64,000 nt of DNA from Bordetella genomosp. 5 (GCF_002261475.1 NZ_NEVN01000009.1:1-64000), one strand, 5' to 3'; positions 18,147 to 29,960 are shown, counted from the first letter of the stretch. Translations and numbers: made by a program. Notes: generated from the sequence alone by a model not told the origin.

Positions 18147-18165
18147 GAATCATTATCATTTTTGT
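18147..18165 (-). promoter_or_regulatory. Fur-box-like site upstream of the TonB receptor
   Basis: On the minus strand 18165-18147 reads ACAAAAATGATAATGATTC, which contains the GATAATGAT core of Fur sites. It lies about 180 bp upstream of the receptor start, in the 396-bp region between the receptor and the SLT lipoprotein. This region holds no gene; only this site and poly-T/A stretches stand out. Position and sequence support iron control of the receptor. Confidence 0.65.
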
Positions 18166-18364
18166 AACGGCCAAAAAAAGCCGCGCCCGTTGCAACAAAA
18201 CCACGGCTTACCGCTCTCTGAAAGGCAGAAACCTCGTTTCGGGGCCGGACGACGCAATAAATTATCGGACCCGCGTCTGGCGTAACGATTGGTTTCTCTG
18301 CTTGTAGAATGCAGGTGGGACGCGGCGATGCGTCCCCCTGCCCCACACCACGTCAAGGAACGCC

Positions 18365-18967
18365 ATGCGAGCCCGTATGCCGACGCTGGTGGCGGTGCTC
18401 GCCCTGTCCGGGTGCGCGTCGACCGCCCCGCCCGCCAATCCCGAGAACATCTGCGCCATCTTCCGGGAGAAGCCCGATTGGCACAGCGCCGCCTTGCGCG
18501 TGCAGAAGAAGTGGGGCGCGCCGGTCCACGTGCCGATCGCGATGATGTATCAGGAGTCGAGCTTCAAGCATGACGCCCTGCCCCCGCGCTATTACTTCCT
18601 CGGCTTCATTCCGTGGGGCCGGGTCAGCAGCGCGTATGGCTATGCGCAAGCCAAGGACGAGACCTGGGCCGATTACAAGCGCGACGCGGGCGGGTGGACG
18701 TCGAGCCGCAGCAACTTCGACGATGCCCTGGACTTCATGGGCTGGTACATGAGCAAGACCCAGCGCATCAATGGCATCTCCAAATGGGACGCCTACGGCC
18801 AGTACCTCAACTATCACGAGGGCTGGACCGGCTATCGCAATCGCAGCTACGAACGCAAGGCCTGGCTGATGCGCGTGTCGCAGCAGGTGCAGGCGCGCGC
18901 CGAGCGGTTCGGCGCGCAGTACCGCCAGTGCGAAGGCGAGCTGACGCGGGGCGGCTGGCTCTTCTGA
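18365..18967 (+). CDS. Lipoprotein with SLT-type transglycosylase domain
   Basis: A 200-residue lipoprotein with a lipobox LSGC near residue 17. The mature part contains VPIAMMYQESSFKHDA, where the Glu in QESSF is the expected catalytic glutamate of lytic transglycosylases, and the segment SSAYGYAQAKDETW, which matches the GLMQ-like second motif of SLT folds. It would cleave peptidoglycan from the periplasmic face of a membrane. AAGGA precedes the ATG at 18365. Its neighbours, a TonB receptor and an aldolase, do not point to a specific secretion system, so a housekeeping wall role is the simplest view. Confidence 0.8.
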   Translation: MRARMPTLVAVLALSGCASTAPPANPENICAIFREKPDWHSAALRVQKKWGAPVHVPIAMMYQESSFKHDALPPRYYFLGFIPWGRVSSAYGYAQAKDETWADYKRDAGGWTSSRSNFDDALDFMGWYMSKTQRINGISKWDAYGQYLNYHEGWTGYRNRSYERKAWLMRVSQQVQARAERFGAQYRQCEGELTRGGWLF

Positions 18968-18994
18968 GCGCGCAGGCCCGCGCCGCGCGGCCGC

Positions 18995-19792
18995 TCAGGT
19001 GCGATAGGACGGATCCAGGCGGTCGGCCAGGCGCAGCAGCGCGGGCCATTCCATCTGGCCGTAGGGGCGGCGGGTGCCCGGCTGGTATTGCTTCCAGGTG
19101 CCTTCCTGCACCTCGGCTGACAGCGCCGTGATCGGCGTGTTGCAGGCCATGGCGGCGAGCTGGGCCCGGCACGAAACCTCGAGGCGGTGCATCCAGTTGA
19201 AGGCCTCGCCGATCGTGCGGCCCACCGTGAGCAGACCGTGATTGCGCAGGATCAGCGCTTCGCCCTGCCCCAGATCGGCCACCAGCGAGGCCTGCTCGCG
19301 CGTGTCGAGCACCACACCCTCGTAGTCGTGATAGCCGATGCGCAGAAAGCGCAGCGCGGTCTGGGTCATGGGGAGCAGCCCGCATTCGAGCGACGACAGC
19401 GCCATGCCGGCCCAGGTGTGCGTGTGGATCACGCAATCGACCTCCGGCCGCGCGTGATGCACCGCCGAGTGAATGACGAAACCGGCCTTGTTCACGCCGT
19501 AGCGCAGTTCGCCGAAGTCGGGCGCCGATAGCACATTGCCGTCATGGTCGATCTTGATGAGGCTGGACGCCGTGATTTCTTCGTACAGCAGGCCATAGGC
19601 ATTGATCAGGAATGCCCCTTGCTCGCCCGGCACGCGCAGGGAAATGTGATTGGCGATCATGTCGGACATGCCGTAATGCGCCACCAGCCGATAGCAGGCC
19701 GCGAGATCGATGCGCGCCTGCCACTCGGCCGGCGTGCAGCGATCCTGCATGGACGGAATCTGGAGTTCGTGCGCAAGGCGTTGCTCGGCCAT
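18995..19792 (-). CDS. Class II aldolase/adducin family protein
   Basis: A 265-residue protein of the class II aldolase (AraD/FucA) fold. The zinc site is visible as HTHT (in DCVIHTHTWAG) with a further His in the NHGLLTVG segment, and the N-terminal YRLVAHYGMSDMIANHISLRVPG is typical. Members act as sugar-phosphate aldolases, epimerases or decarboxylases; adducin-like members in proteobacteria often act in carbohydrate or aromatic catabolism. No sugar genes lie next to it, so the substrate remains open. The ATG at 19792 has GAGG upstream. Confidence 0.85.
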   Translation of the reverse strand: MAEQRLAHELQIPSMQDRCTPAEWQARIDLAACYRLVAHYGMSDMIANHISLRVPGEQGAFLINAYGLLYEEITASSLIKIDHDGNVLSAPDFGELRYGVNKAGFVIHSAVHHARPEVDCVIHTHTWAGMALSSLECGLLPMTQTALRFLRIGYHDYEGVVLDTREQASLVADLGQGEALILRNHGLLTVGRTIGEAFNWMHRLEVSCRAQLAAMACNTPITALSAEVQEGTWKQYQPGTRRPYGQMEWPALLRLADRLDPSYRT

Positions 19793-19964
19793 TCTGAGGA
19801 CCTCGATGTGTCAGGAGAGTGACCCATCGTAGGCAGGGTGGCGCGCGCGTGGCATGACGGATTTCGAACGCCGCGTTTCCTGCCTGCCGCAACCGGACAA
19901 GCCGGATGTCAGAGATTCTTGGTACAAATGGGGGCGTAGCCCTGACGACACGCGCGCCGGAACT

Positions 19965-20001
19965 TTGACGCGGGCTTTAAGTCTTATATAAGATATAAGA
20001 C
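19965..20001 (+). promoter_or_regulatory. acnA promoter with overlapping palindromic operator
   Basis: A -35-like TTGACG (19965-19970) and a -10-like TATAAG (19987-19992) are spaced by 16 bp. The -10 sits inside the 21-bp palindrome at 19981-20001, with arms GTCTTATAT and ATATAAGAC around AAG, identical to the acnB element. A bound regulator would cover the -10 hexamer, so repression is the natural reading. It ends 92 bp before the acnA start. Confidence 0.75.
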
Positions 20002-20093
20002 ATCCGCCGCTGCGCAGGCCGCACGTCGATGACAAACGCGGGGAAACGCCAGAAAATGGCGGATTCTCGCGGTCAAACCCCATGGAGTCCATC

Positions 20094-22799
<2,706 letters not shown>

Positions 22800-22824
22800 T
22801 CCCGGCAAGCAAGCCCAACGAATA

Positions 22825-22858
22825 AACCCGCGTGGCCTGCCGGCCGCGCGGGTTTTTT
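22825..22858 (+). terminator. Rho-independent terminator of acnA
   Basis: The arms AACCCGCG and CGCGGGTT enclose a GC-rich loop and end in a six-T tract. It lies 25 bp after the acnA stop. Confidence 0.88.
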
Positions 22859-22938
22859 CTTGCCTCGGTGGGCAGCCTCGGCGGGCGGCCTGGGTCGGTA
22901 GTCTCGGTGTGCCGCCTCAGTGAGCCGCCACTGCGCGC

Positions 22939-23745
22939 TCAGGCCTGGGGCGCGGCGCCGAACTGGTACGCGTCCATCGCGAGCGCGGCATAACTGACCT
23001 CGTCGGTCAGACGGCGCGGCGCACAGGCCGCGTCGGCCGGCGTGTCGCCCGCCCCGAGCGCCACGTAGAGCGGCATCAGGTGCTCGTCGTGCGGATGCGC
23101 CTGGTGCGCGCCCGGCGCCTGGCTCTGCCAGTCGAACAGCGCGGGCAGATCGCGCCGCGCCAGCCGGTCGGCATACCAGCTCTGGAACGCAGGGACGTAG
23201 GCATGCGCCCGCGCCGTCTGCGGCATCCGCACGTCGCGCAGATTGTGCGTGAGCGAACCGGAGCCGATGATCAGAATGCCCTCTTCACGCAAGGGCGCCA
23301 GCGCCTGACCGAGCGCGTACTGGCCGCGCGCGTCGCGGCTCATGTCGAGCGAGAGCTGCACCACCGGCACGTCGGCGTCGGGATAGAGATAGCGCAGCGG
23401 GACCCAGGCGCCATGATCCAGCGGCCGGCGCGGGTCGTTGTCGGCGGCGATGCCGGCCTCGGCCAGCAGCGCGCGCACCCGCTCGGCCAGCGCCGGCGAG
23501 CCGGGCGCGCCGTATTGCAGATGGTAGAGCTCGGGCGGAAACCCGCCGAAGTCGTGCCAGGCGACCTGGCGATCGCGCGTGGACACCGCGAGCCCCTGTC
23601 CCATCCAGTGCGGCGACACCACGAGAATGCCGCGCGGCCGCGCCGCGAGGCCGGCGCTCCAGTGGGCCAACGCGTGGCCGGTCTGGCCGGGCTCCACGGC
23701 CAGCATGGGCGAGCCGTGCGAAACGAATAAGGTGGGCCAAAGCAT
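22939..23745 (-). CDS. DODA-type extradiol dioxygenase (YgiD-like)
   Basis: A 268-residue class III extradiol ring-cleavage dioxygenase of the DODA/YgiD type. Seen: FVSHGSPML with the N-terminal metal-binding His, SPHW, RPLDHGAWVPL with the catalytic His, and SGSLTHNLRD. Bacterial members cleave DOPA-like or other catechols, but many natural substrates are unknown. AGGAAGA precedes the ATG at 23745; in-frame codons farther upstream are not homologous. It is divergent from the DUF2863 gene and has no aromatic-degradation genes nearby. Confidence 0.88.
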   Translation of the reverse strand: MLWPTLFVSHGSPMLAVEPGQTGHALAHWSAGLAARPRGILVVSPHWMGQGLAVSTRDRQVAWHDFGGFPPELYHLQYGAPGSPALAERVRALLAEAGIAADNDPRRPLDHGAWVPLRYLYPDADVPVVQLSLDMSRDARGQYALGQALAPLREEGILIIGSGSLTHNLRDVRMPQTARAHAYVPAFQSWYADRLARRDLPALFDWQSQAPGAHQAHPHDEHLMPLYVALGAGDTPADAACAPRRLTDEVSYAALAMDAYQFGAAPQA

Positions 23746-23910
23746 GGCGCGTCTTCCTGTAGATCCAATGACCCGATTCTGCCGATATTGAAACGAGCAA
23801 TAAACCCCGCGCGGCGGCATAGGCTGTTGCAGATCGAGCAACAGGCCGGAGTGCATCGGCGCGCCGGGGCGTTAAACTACGCTGTTACGCATCCAGTACC
23901 TACGAACTCA

Positions 23911-25122
23911 ATGGCCCGTTCCCGCAGCCAGACCCCCTCCCGCCTGAATCGCGATGCCACGCGCCTGGTCGCCCTGGCGCAAGCGCTCAACCGTTCCGGC
24001 AGCCGTGTCGAAGACCTGTTTTGGGAGGCACAGCTGGCCAACGCCGTGCCCAAGCTGCTGCGCGCGGGCAACGACGCGCCGCTCGAGGCCGCGCTCGATC
24101 ACCTGGCGCAGCACGACATCGGTGCCTACGAGGTGCTGATCGAACAGGCCGAAACCCTGTCCGAGTCCACGGCGATCGAGAAAAACGGCGTACGGCACGA
24201 CGTCATGCTGCTGGTCGCGCCGATCGCCGCCTGGACCCGCTACACCATTCCTACCGGCCCGATCTCCGCGTCGGCGCAGGAAGCGCTGCTGGCGCAGTTG
24301 CACGGCCACGTGCTGGCCAGCAATGCGCGGGTCGCCCTGCTGCCCCATCTGGTCAGCATCGATCAGATGCCGCGCACCTTCTCCGAAACCTGGCAATGGC
24401 TGCAACGCCTGGGCTCGCACGCGCTCGGCGCCGAGACCGCCAAGCCGGTGATCAATACCGCCGTCGAGACGGCCAATATGCTGGCCGACACGCGCTACGT
24501 GGTGGCGGCCGTGGCCGTGCCCGAGCACGGCGCCTTCTTCCGCTGGCAAGAACACTTCGACGAGCCGGGCAACACGCGCGAGGCGTGTCTGGCGCAGTGG
24601 GTCGAGCAGGCCCAGCCCACCTTCGCCACGCTGCTGCCTGGCTGCGGGCTCGACCTGTTGCTGCCCGACGCCTACTACGTGAGCAACCGCGAAGCCGACC
24701 GCCGTGTGCGGCCCCTGTCGCTGCGCGCGGCGGTGAGCTGGCTCGAGAGCGCGGTCAACCTGGAACCCTCGCAACTGCGCGCGGTGATCGCGGGTTGCGG
24801 CGAAGCGCAGATCGATGAGTACCGCGTCGGCTTCACGGCACGCAACAGCAACGACGTCTACTACGGCTGCGTCTGGCCCGTGTACGGCCGCGAAGACGAG
24901 CCCGCCCCCGGCGAAGAAGACGAGGGCGTGCCGGACGCGATGGACCAGATCGCGGCGCTGCTCAAGGAGTATGGCGTGAGCGACGTGCGCCGCATTCCCG
25001 GCGTGCTGCCGCCCGAGTACTGCGAAGACTGCGGCGCGCCGCACTTCCCGAATCCGCTCGGCGAACTCGTCCACGCCGAGCTGCCCGAAGACGCCGAGAC
25101 GGCGCCCACGCAGTTTCACTGA
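23911..25122 (+). CDS. DUF2863 family protein
   Basis: A 403-residue soluble protein of the DUF2863 family, which I know mainly from Burkholderiales. The function is unknown. It opens with the basic MARSRSQTPSRLNRDATRL and a helical part, and the C-terminal 40 residues contain YCEDCGAPHFPNP, a CxxC that could bind metal. It ends 8 bp before earP, so the two are probably co-transcribed. The conserved position beside earP-efp hints at a link with translation or its regulation, but this is inference only. Confidence 0.85.
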   Translation: MARSRSQTPSRLNRDATRLVALAQALNRSGSRVEDLFWEAQLANAVPKLLRAGNDAPLEAALDHLAQHDIGAYEVLIEQAETLSESTAIEKNGVRHDVMLLVAPIAAWTRYTIPTGPISASAQEALLAQLHGHVLASNARVALLPHLVSIDQMPRTFSETWQWLQRLGSHALGAETAKPVINTAVETANMLADTRYVVAAVAVPEHGAFFRWQEHFDEPGNTREACLAQWVEQAQPTFATLLPGCGLDLLLPDAYYVSNREADRRVRPLSLRAAVSWLESAVNLEPSQLRAVIAGCGEAQIDEYRVGFTARNSNDVYYGCVWPVYGREDEPAPGEEDEGVPDAMDQIAALLKEYGVSDVRRIPGVLPPEYCEDCGAPHFPNPLGELVHAELPEDAETAPTQFH

Positions 25123-25130
25123 GCGCAGCG

Positions 25131-26234
25131 ATGCGCGCCGACATCTTCTGCCGTGTCGTCGACAACTACGGCGACATCGGCGTGTGCTGGCGCTTGGCGC
25201 GCCGCCTCGCCCACGGCCGGGGCTGGCAGGTGCGGCTGTGGGTCGACGACCTCGATGCGTTCGCCCGGATCGAGCCCGGCGTGCAGCCGGCGCTCGCGAC
25301 CCAGACACTGCAGAACATCGCGGTGCGCCACTGGCGCGAGCCCTTGACCGAGCTCGACCCCGGCGATGTGGTGATCGAGGCGTTTGCCTGCGATCCGCCC
25401 GCCGAGTTCATCGCCGCCATGCGCGCCACGCACCCCGTGTGGATCAATCTCGAATACCTCAGCGCCGAGGCCTGGGTCGAGAGCTGCCACGGCCTGCCCT
25501 CGCAGCAACCCAGCGGTCTGGTGAAGCACTTCTTCTTTCCGGGCTTTACGGCGGCCACCGGCGGGCTCATCCGCGAGCCGGGCTTGAGCGCCGCGCGCGA
25601 CGCGTGGCAGGCCGATCGCCCGGCCCAGGACGAGTTTCTGCGGCGCCTCGGCGTGCCCGAATCCGTGATCGCGCGCCGTCATGCCGGGGCGCGTCTGGCC
25701 ACGCTGTTCTGCTATCCGCAGGCCCCGGCCGCCGACCTGGCCCGGGGGCTGGCGGCGCTGCCCGAAGGCGCGATCCTGCTCGTGCCGCAGGGCGTGGCGC
25801 CCGCGCTGGACGGTGTCGCGCTTTCCGGCCTGGACATCGTGCGCGTGCCCTTCGTGCCTCAACCCGATTTCGACCGCCTGCTGTGGCTGGCCGATCTCAA
25901 CCTGGTGCGCGGCGAGGATTCGTTCGTGCGGGCGGCCTGGGCGGGCCGGCCATTTCTGTGGCAGATCTATCCGCAGCAGGACGCGGTGCACCTGACCAAG
26001 CTCGACGCGTGGCTCGCGCGCTACGATCTGCCGGCGCCCGCGCGGGCGTTGATGCAGGCCTGGAATGCTTCCGCCGCCACCGACGTGGCGACGCTCGCCG
26101 GTGCGGCACTGGCCGATGGCCCCTGGCAGGCCTGGGAAAAGACGGCCCGGGAGTGGGACAAAGCGCAGGCCGCGCTCCCCGATTTGGGGGACACACTGGC
26201 CGATTTCTGTACTGATCTAAGCAAGACGCGCTAG
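25131..26234 (+). CDS. earP: EF-P arginine rhamnosyltransferase
   Basis: A 367-residue GT-B glycosyltransferase of the EarP family, which moves rhamnose from dTDP-beta-L-rhamnose to Arg32 of elongation factor P. The N-terminal DIFCRVVDNYGDIGVCWRLARRLA contains the conserved Asp thought to act in catalysis, and the C-terminal domain carries LNLVRGEDSFVRAAWAGRPFLWQIYPQQ, which binds the nucleotide sugar. Its target, efp, lies 176 bp downstream on the same strand and encodes Arg32. Modified EF-P relieves ribosome stalling at polyproline. Rhamnose synthesis genes are outside the window. Confidence 0.96.
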   Translation: MRADIFCRVVDNYGDIGVCWRLARRLAHGRGWQVRLWVDDLDAFARIEPGVQPALATQTLQNIAVRHWREPLTELDPGDVVIEAFACDPPAEFIAAMRATHPVWINLEYLSAEAWVESCHGLPSQQPSGLVKHFFFPGFTAATGGLIREPGLSAARDAWQADRPAQDEFLRRLGVPESVIARRHAGARLATLFCYPQAPAADLARGLAALPEGAILLVPQGVAPALDGVALSGLDIVRVPFVPQPDFDRLLWLADLNLVRGEDSFVRAAWAGRPFLWQIYPQQDAVHLTKLDAWLARYDLPAPARALMQAWNASAATDVATLAGAALADGPWQAWEKTAREWDKAQAALPDLGDTLADFCTDLSKTR

Positions 26235-26410
26235 AATAGACAGTTTTCTGCGGCGTCCATCCTGGTGATCAATCCGGGCATGCCGGGCGCAACAGACTCA
26301 CTGACAGCCTCCCGGGGCACGCATGCGGTGTACGGCCAGCCTACCTGGCAGCCGAACCGATTGCGCGCTAGCACGGCGAGTGCGCCATATCACCCCCGGA
26401 GTTTTAATCG

Positions 26411-26968
26411 ATGAAAACCGCTCAGGAATTGCGAGTCGGCAACGTGGTCATGGTCGGCAAGGATCCCCTCGTGGTCCAGAAGACCGAATACAACAAGTCC
26501 GGCCGTAACGCCGCCGTCGTCAAGCTGAAGTTCAAGAACCTGCTGACGGCCTCGGCCAGCGAGTCCGTGTACAAGGCCGACGAAAAGTTCGACGTGGTCA
26601 TGCTCGAGCGCAAAGAGTGCACCTACTCGTACTTCGGCGATCCGATGTACGTGTTCATGGACACCGAGTACAACCAGTACGAAATCGAAGCCGAGAGCAT
26701 GGGCGACGCCCTGAACTACCTCGAGCAAGATATGCCCGTTGAAGTGGTGTTCTACGACGGCCGCGCCATCTCGGTCGAACTGCCCACCATCCTGGTTCGC
26801 GAAATCACCTACACCGAGCCCGCCGTCCGTGGCGACACCTCGGGCAAGGTGCTCAAGCCCGCCAAGATCAACACCGGCTACGAGCTCAGCGTGCCGCTGT
26901 TCTGCGCCATCGGCGACAAGATCGAAATCGACACCCGCACCAACGAATACCGCAGCCGCGTCAACTGA
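26411..26968 (+). CDS. efp: Elongation factor P
   Basis: A 185-residue EF-P of normal length with the three beta-barrel domains in order: KOW-like domain I (1-65), and OB domains II and III. The loop at the tip of domain I reads NKSGRN, with Arg32 as the modification site; this is the EarP-type form rather than the Lys form served by EpmA. EF-P binds between the P and E sites and rescues ribosomes stalled at consecutive prolines. Several proteins here have long Pro/Ala tails (TadD, the DUF3613 protein) that would depend on it. A terminator follows 22 bp after the stop. Confidence 0.98.
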   Translation: MKTAQELRVGNVVMVGKDPLVVQKTEYNKSGRNAAVVKLKFKNLLTASASESVYKADEKFDVVMLERKECTYSYFGDPMYVFMDTEYNQYEIEAESMGDALNYLEQDMPVEVVFYDGRAISVELPTILVREITYTEPAVRGDTSGKVLKPAKINTGYELSVPLFCAIGDKIEIDTRTNEYRSRVN

Positions 26969-26990
26969 TCCGGCTGCCGCATTCGCGGCG

Positions 26991-27028
26991 AAAAAGCCCG
27001 CCCTGCCTTACGGCAGCGCGGGCTTTTT
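26991..27028. terminator. Bidirectional terminator between efp and DUF1178 gene
   Basis: A long stem with arms AAAAAGCCCGC and GCGGGCTTTTT encloses a short loop. A run of A on the left and T on the right lets it end transcription from efp and from the convergent DUF1178 gene. Confidence 0.9.
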
Positions 27029-27075
27029 CTTTGGTGTCTCGCAACGGCTCGGGTGAGGCGGCGGGGCCGCGGCGC

Positions 27076-27552
27076 TTATTGCAGCTGGTCGTCGTCGAGA
27101 AAGGTCGGAACGGTCATGACCGCAATGCCTTCCTCGGCCAGCTCCGCGCGTTCGTCGGCCGTGGCCGTGCCGCGAATGGGCCGGTCATCGGCCTCGCCGT
27201 CGTGGATGCGGCGGGCCTCGGCGGCGAAGCCCGGGCCCACGTCTTCGGTATTGCGCACCCATTGCCGCACCTGGCGCAGCACTTCGGCCTGCAGCTTGGC
27301 CAGCTCGGGAGGCAGCGGCGGTGCGCCGGGCCGCGACGGCGCGGCGGCCGGCGCGGGCGCGGGCGCCGCGTCGCGCAGATGCGCGACGTTCAGGCGCGGT
27401 GCCGACAGGCGCTTGACGATGCCGCGCGAGTCGCAGACCGGGCAGGCCACGAGGCCGCGCGCCTGTTGCGCGTCGTAGTCGTCATGCGAGGCGAACCAGC
27501 CTTCGAACAGGTGGCCGCGGTCGCATTCGAGGTCAAAAACTTTGAAAGCCAT
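27076..27552 (-). CDS. DUF1178 family protein
   Basis: A 158-residue member of the DUF1178 family of unknown function. The N-terminal 45 residues hold MAFKVFDLECDRGHLFEGWF and a CPVCDSRG motif, a likely zinc ribbon formed with the earlier cysteine and histidine. An Ala/Pro-rich linker follows (60-85), then a C-terminal region with VGPGFAAEARRIHDGEADDRPIRGTA, conserved in the family. No good ribosome binding site precedes the ATG at 27552. It is a short soluble cytoplasmic protein. It may be transcribed with the DUF2968 gene 126 bp upstream. Confidence 0.88.
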   Translation of the reverse strand: MAFKVFDLECDRGHLFEGWFASHDDYDAQQARGLVACPVCDSRGIVKRLSAPRLNVAHLRDAAPAPAPAAAPSRPGAPPLPPELAKLQAEVLRQVRQWVRNTEDVGPGFAAEARRIHDGEADDRPIRGTATADERAELAEEGIAVMTVPTFLDDDQLQ

Positions 27553-27678
27553 GATGAGGAGGGCCCGTGGTCGGGCCAGGCCGGACGCGCCAGCCGAGGC
27601 GCGCCGTAGCGCGTTGCCCGCGCGTGGATCGCGGCGGGAGGAGCGGCGGGTGGCAAAGCCCCCACCGCTCGGGTCATG

Positions 27679-28377
27679 TTACTTCGGTGCGCGCGCCTTG
27701 GGCGCGGAGAGACGGGCCTGCTCGGCCTGCAGCGCGTCGATCTGACGCTGCAACGCACGCAACTGCTCGCGGACGTCTTTGTTCTGGTCGGCCAGGGCCT
27801 GGGCTTCCTGGCGTGCCTGTGCCTGACGCTCGGCGACCAGCTGCTCCTGCTGCTGACGCTGCTGGCGATCGGCCTGCAGCGAGGCGAGCTCGGCGTTGCG
27901 CGCGGCGAGCTGGGCTTCGGCCTGGGTGTAGTCGGCCTGCATGCGGATGCGGCGGATGTCGACCTCGGCCAGATCGGCGGAGCGGGCGACGAAGCTGCGA
28001 TACACCGCTTCGGCCTGCTGCGCGGACTTGGTCTTGTAGACCTGCCAGAAATCCTTTTGCTGGAACAGCGCGACGTAATAGGTGAGCTCGTCGGGGCGGA
28101 ACAACAGGCTGGCGCCGTAGTTGCCGTTATAGCTGGTGCGCAGCTCGGAGACCTGACGGCTCTGGATCATGCCTTGCAGCTCGGTAGCCGTGGAACTGGC
28201 GCGAGGCGGCGTGGGGGCCGCCGGCGCGGGTGCCGGTGCCGGTGCCGGAGGCGTGACGGGCGTATTGGCCGCGTCTTTGTTTTCGACCTGCTGGACAGCG
28301 GGGCGCTCGGGGGCCGGCTGAGTGCTGGCGCAACCGGCCAGACCCGTGATGAACAGGCCAGCGAGCATCAGGCGCAT
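27679..28377 (-). CDS. DUF2968 lipoprotein with coiled coil
   Basis: A 232-residue lipoprotein of the DUF2968 family. The lipobox LAGC lies near residue 16. A Pro/Ala linker (30-60) is followed by the conserved ELQGMIQSRQVSELRTSYNGNYGASLLF region, and the C-terminal 110 residues form a Gln/Ala/Glu-rich coiled coil. Its function is unknown; location at the periplasmic face with a long coiled coil suggests a structural or scaffold role. AGGGG precedes the ATG at 28377. Confidence 0.85.
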   Translation of the reverse strand: MRLMLAGLFITGLAGCASTQPAPERPAVQQVENKDAANTPVTPPAPAPAPAPAAPTPPRASSTATELQGMIQSRQVSELRTSYNGNYGASLLFRPDELTYYVALFQQKDFWQVYKTKSAQQAEAVYRSFVARSADLAEVDIRRIRMQADYTQAEAQLAARNAELASLQADRQQRQQQEQLVAERQAQARQEAQALADQNKDVREQLRALQRQIDALQAEQARLSAPKARAPK

Positions 28378-28523
28378 ACCTGCACCCCTGTGTTGGATTT
28401 CCACTTTTTTATCCCCTACCCCTAGGCAGTAAGTTCGGAACTATAGCAACAGATTGCGAATTATCGCACCCAAATGCCACGGGTTTTCCTGGGTTATTCC
28501 CGCATTTACGCGCGCCACCGGCC

Positions 28524-29945
28524 TTAGAAGTCGGCCATGCCGTCCACCGGCTCGCCCTGGGTTTCGCCAAGCCGGAATTTGCGCATCTTTTCCCACAGCA
28601 CCTTGCGGCTGATGCCCAGCGCGTGCGCGGTGTCCTGGCGGCGCCAGCCGTTGGCCTCGAGCGCGGCCAGCACGCGTTCGCGTTCGCTGCGTTCGGCGGG
28701 GCTGTAGACCGGCGCGGCCTGCGCCGCGGCGGGCGGCGCCTCCGGGGTGGCGCGTGGCGTGGCGGGCGCAGGCGGCATCTGGCGCGCGTGCCGGTTGAGC
28801 ACGAGTTCAATGCGCGCCGGATCCCAGCCACGCAACTGACGGCGGATGATGGCCACCCGCTCGGCCAGATTGGAGAGTTCGCGCACGTTGCCCGCGAACT
28901 GCATCTGCTCGATTCGTTGCAGCAGCCAGGGCGGCACTTCGTCGTGTTCGGACACGCCATGACGTTGCAGCAGCGCCTGGAAAATCGCGCGCTTCTCGGC
29001 GGGGCCGCGCTCTTCGAGGCTGGGAATGCGCAGCTCGATCACGGCGAGCCGGTAGTACAGGTCGGCGCGAAAATCGCCTTCCGCCACCAGCGTGCGCAGA
29101 TCCTTGTTGGTGGCCGCCACCAGCCGGAACGACACTGGAATCTCGGTGGACGAGCCCAGCCGCGTGACCGTGCTCTGCTCGAGCACGCGCAGCAGCTTCA
29201 CCTGCTGATAGAGCGGAAGATCGCCGATTTCATCCAGAAAGAGCGTGCCGCCGTGGGCCTGCTCGAAATAGCCTTTGTGCGCGCCCACCGCGCCGGTAAA
29301 GGCGCCTTTGGCATGGCCGAAGAAATGCGCCTCGAACAGACCCTCGGGAATGGCGCCGCAGTTCACGGCCACGAACGGCCCGTCCGACCAGGAGGCGTCA
29401 TCGTGCAGCAGCCGGGCCACGCGTTCTTTGCCGACGCCCGTCTCGCCATGCACCAGCACGTTGGCGCGCACGTCGGCGAACATGCGGGCTTCGTCGAGCA
29501 GGTCGCGCATCACCGGCGACACCGCGACCAGGGCGGGCGCCGCGGGCGCCTCGGGCTCGTTGGCCTTCTGCGAAATGCCGGCCACGCGGAACAGCAACCG
29601 CCGCAGCTCGGCGCCCGTGAAGCCCAGGGGCAGCGTGTAGGAATATTCCGGCGGGTAGAAGCGCGGGTCGTGGCTGCGCACTTCGCCGGCCACCCAGATC
29701 ACGGGGATGCCCTGCGCGGCCAGCCAGTCGAAGCCGGCGAAGCGCGCATCTCCCATCATCGTGACCGACACCAGCGCCACGGCCGGACGCGCGCGGTCCC
29801 GGTCGGCCGCGAAGGTCAGACCGGCCTCGGCGCGGATCAGCGTCGCGTCGTAACCCGCGAGCGCGCGCTCGGCCCGCGCGGCGATATCCGAGGTGCCTTC
29901 CCAGACATACAGGTCGAGGCCATCGTTGAGCAGGGTTTCGCTCAT
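28524..29945 (-). CDS. Sigma-54-dependent activator at the end of the tad locus
   Basis: A 473-residue enhancer-binding protein. The N-terminal 125 residues form a receiver-like domain. The AAA+ domain has Walker A GETGVGKE (167-174), the GAFTGA loop that contacts sigma-54 (214-219) and Walker [12 protein letters not shown] (232-242). A Pro/Ala linker leads to a C-terminal Fis-type HTH ([22 protein letters not shown]). The receiver-like part lacks a clear phosphorylation site: the expected strand end reads VALVSVT without the usual Asp, so activation may not depend on a kinase. It follows the TadG gene by 15 bp and appears to belong to the tad operon. It may regulate Tad or other genes with a sigma-54 promoter. 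Confidence 0.92.
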   Translation of the reverse strand: MSETLLNDGLDLYVWEGTSDIAARAERALAGYDATLIRAEAGLTFAADRDRARPAVALVSVTMMGDARFAGFDWLAAQGIPVIWVAGEVRSHDPRFYPPEYSYTLPLGFTGAELRRLLFRVAGISQKANEPEAPAAPALVAVSPVMRDLLDEARMFADVRANVLVHGETGVGKERVARLLHDDASWSDGPFVAVNCGAIPEGLFEAHFFGHAKGAFTGAVGAHKGYFEQAHGGTLFLDEIGDLPLYQQVKLLRVLEQSTVTRLGSSTEIPVSFRLVAATNKDLRTLVAEGDFRADLYYRLAVIELRIPSLEERGPAEKRAIFQALLQRHGVSEHDEVPPWLLQRIEQMQFAGNVRELSNLAERVAIIRRQLRGWDPARIELVLNRHARQMPPAPATPRATPEAPPAAAQAAPVYSPAERSERERVLAALEANGWRRQDTAHALGISRKVLWEKMRKFRLGETQGEPVDGMADF

Positions 29946-29960
29946 GAGCGGCTCCGGCGA

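Noticed and set aside
18143-18356. Small minus-strand proteins between the TonB receptor and the SLT lipoprotein
   Set aside because: No family, no ribosome binding site, and they overlap the Fur-like site and promoter region.
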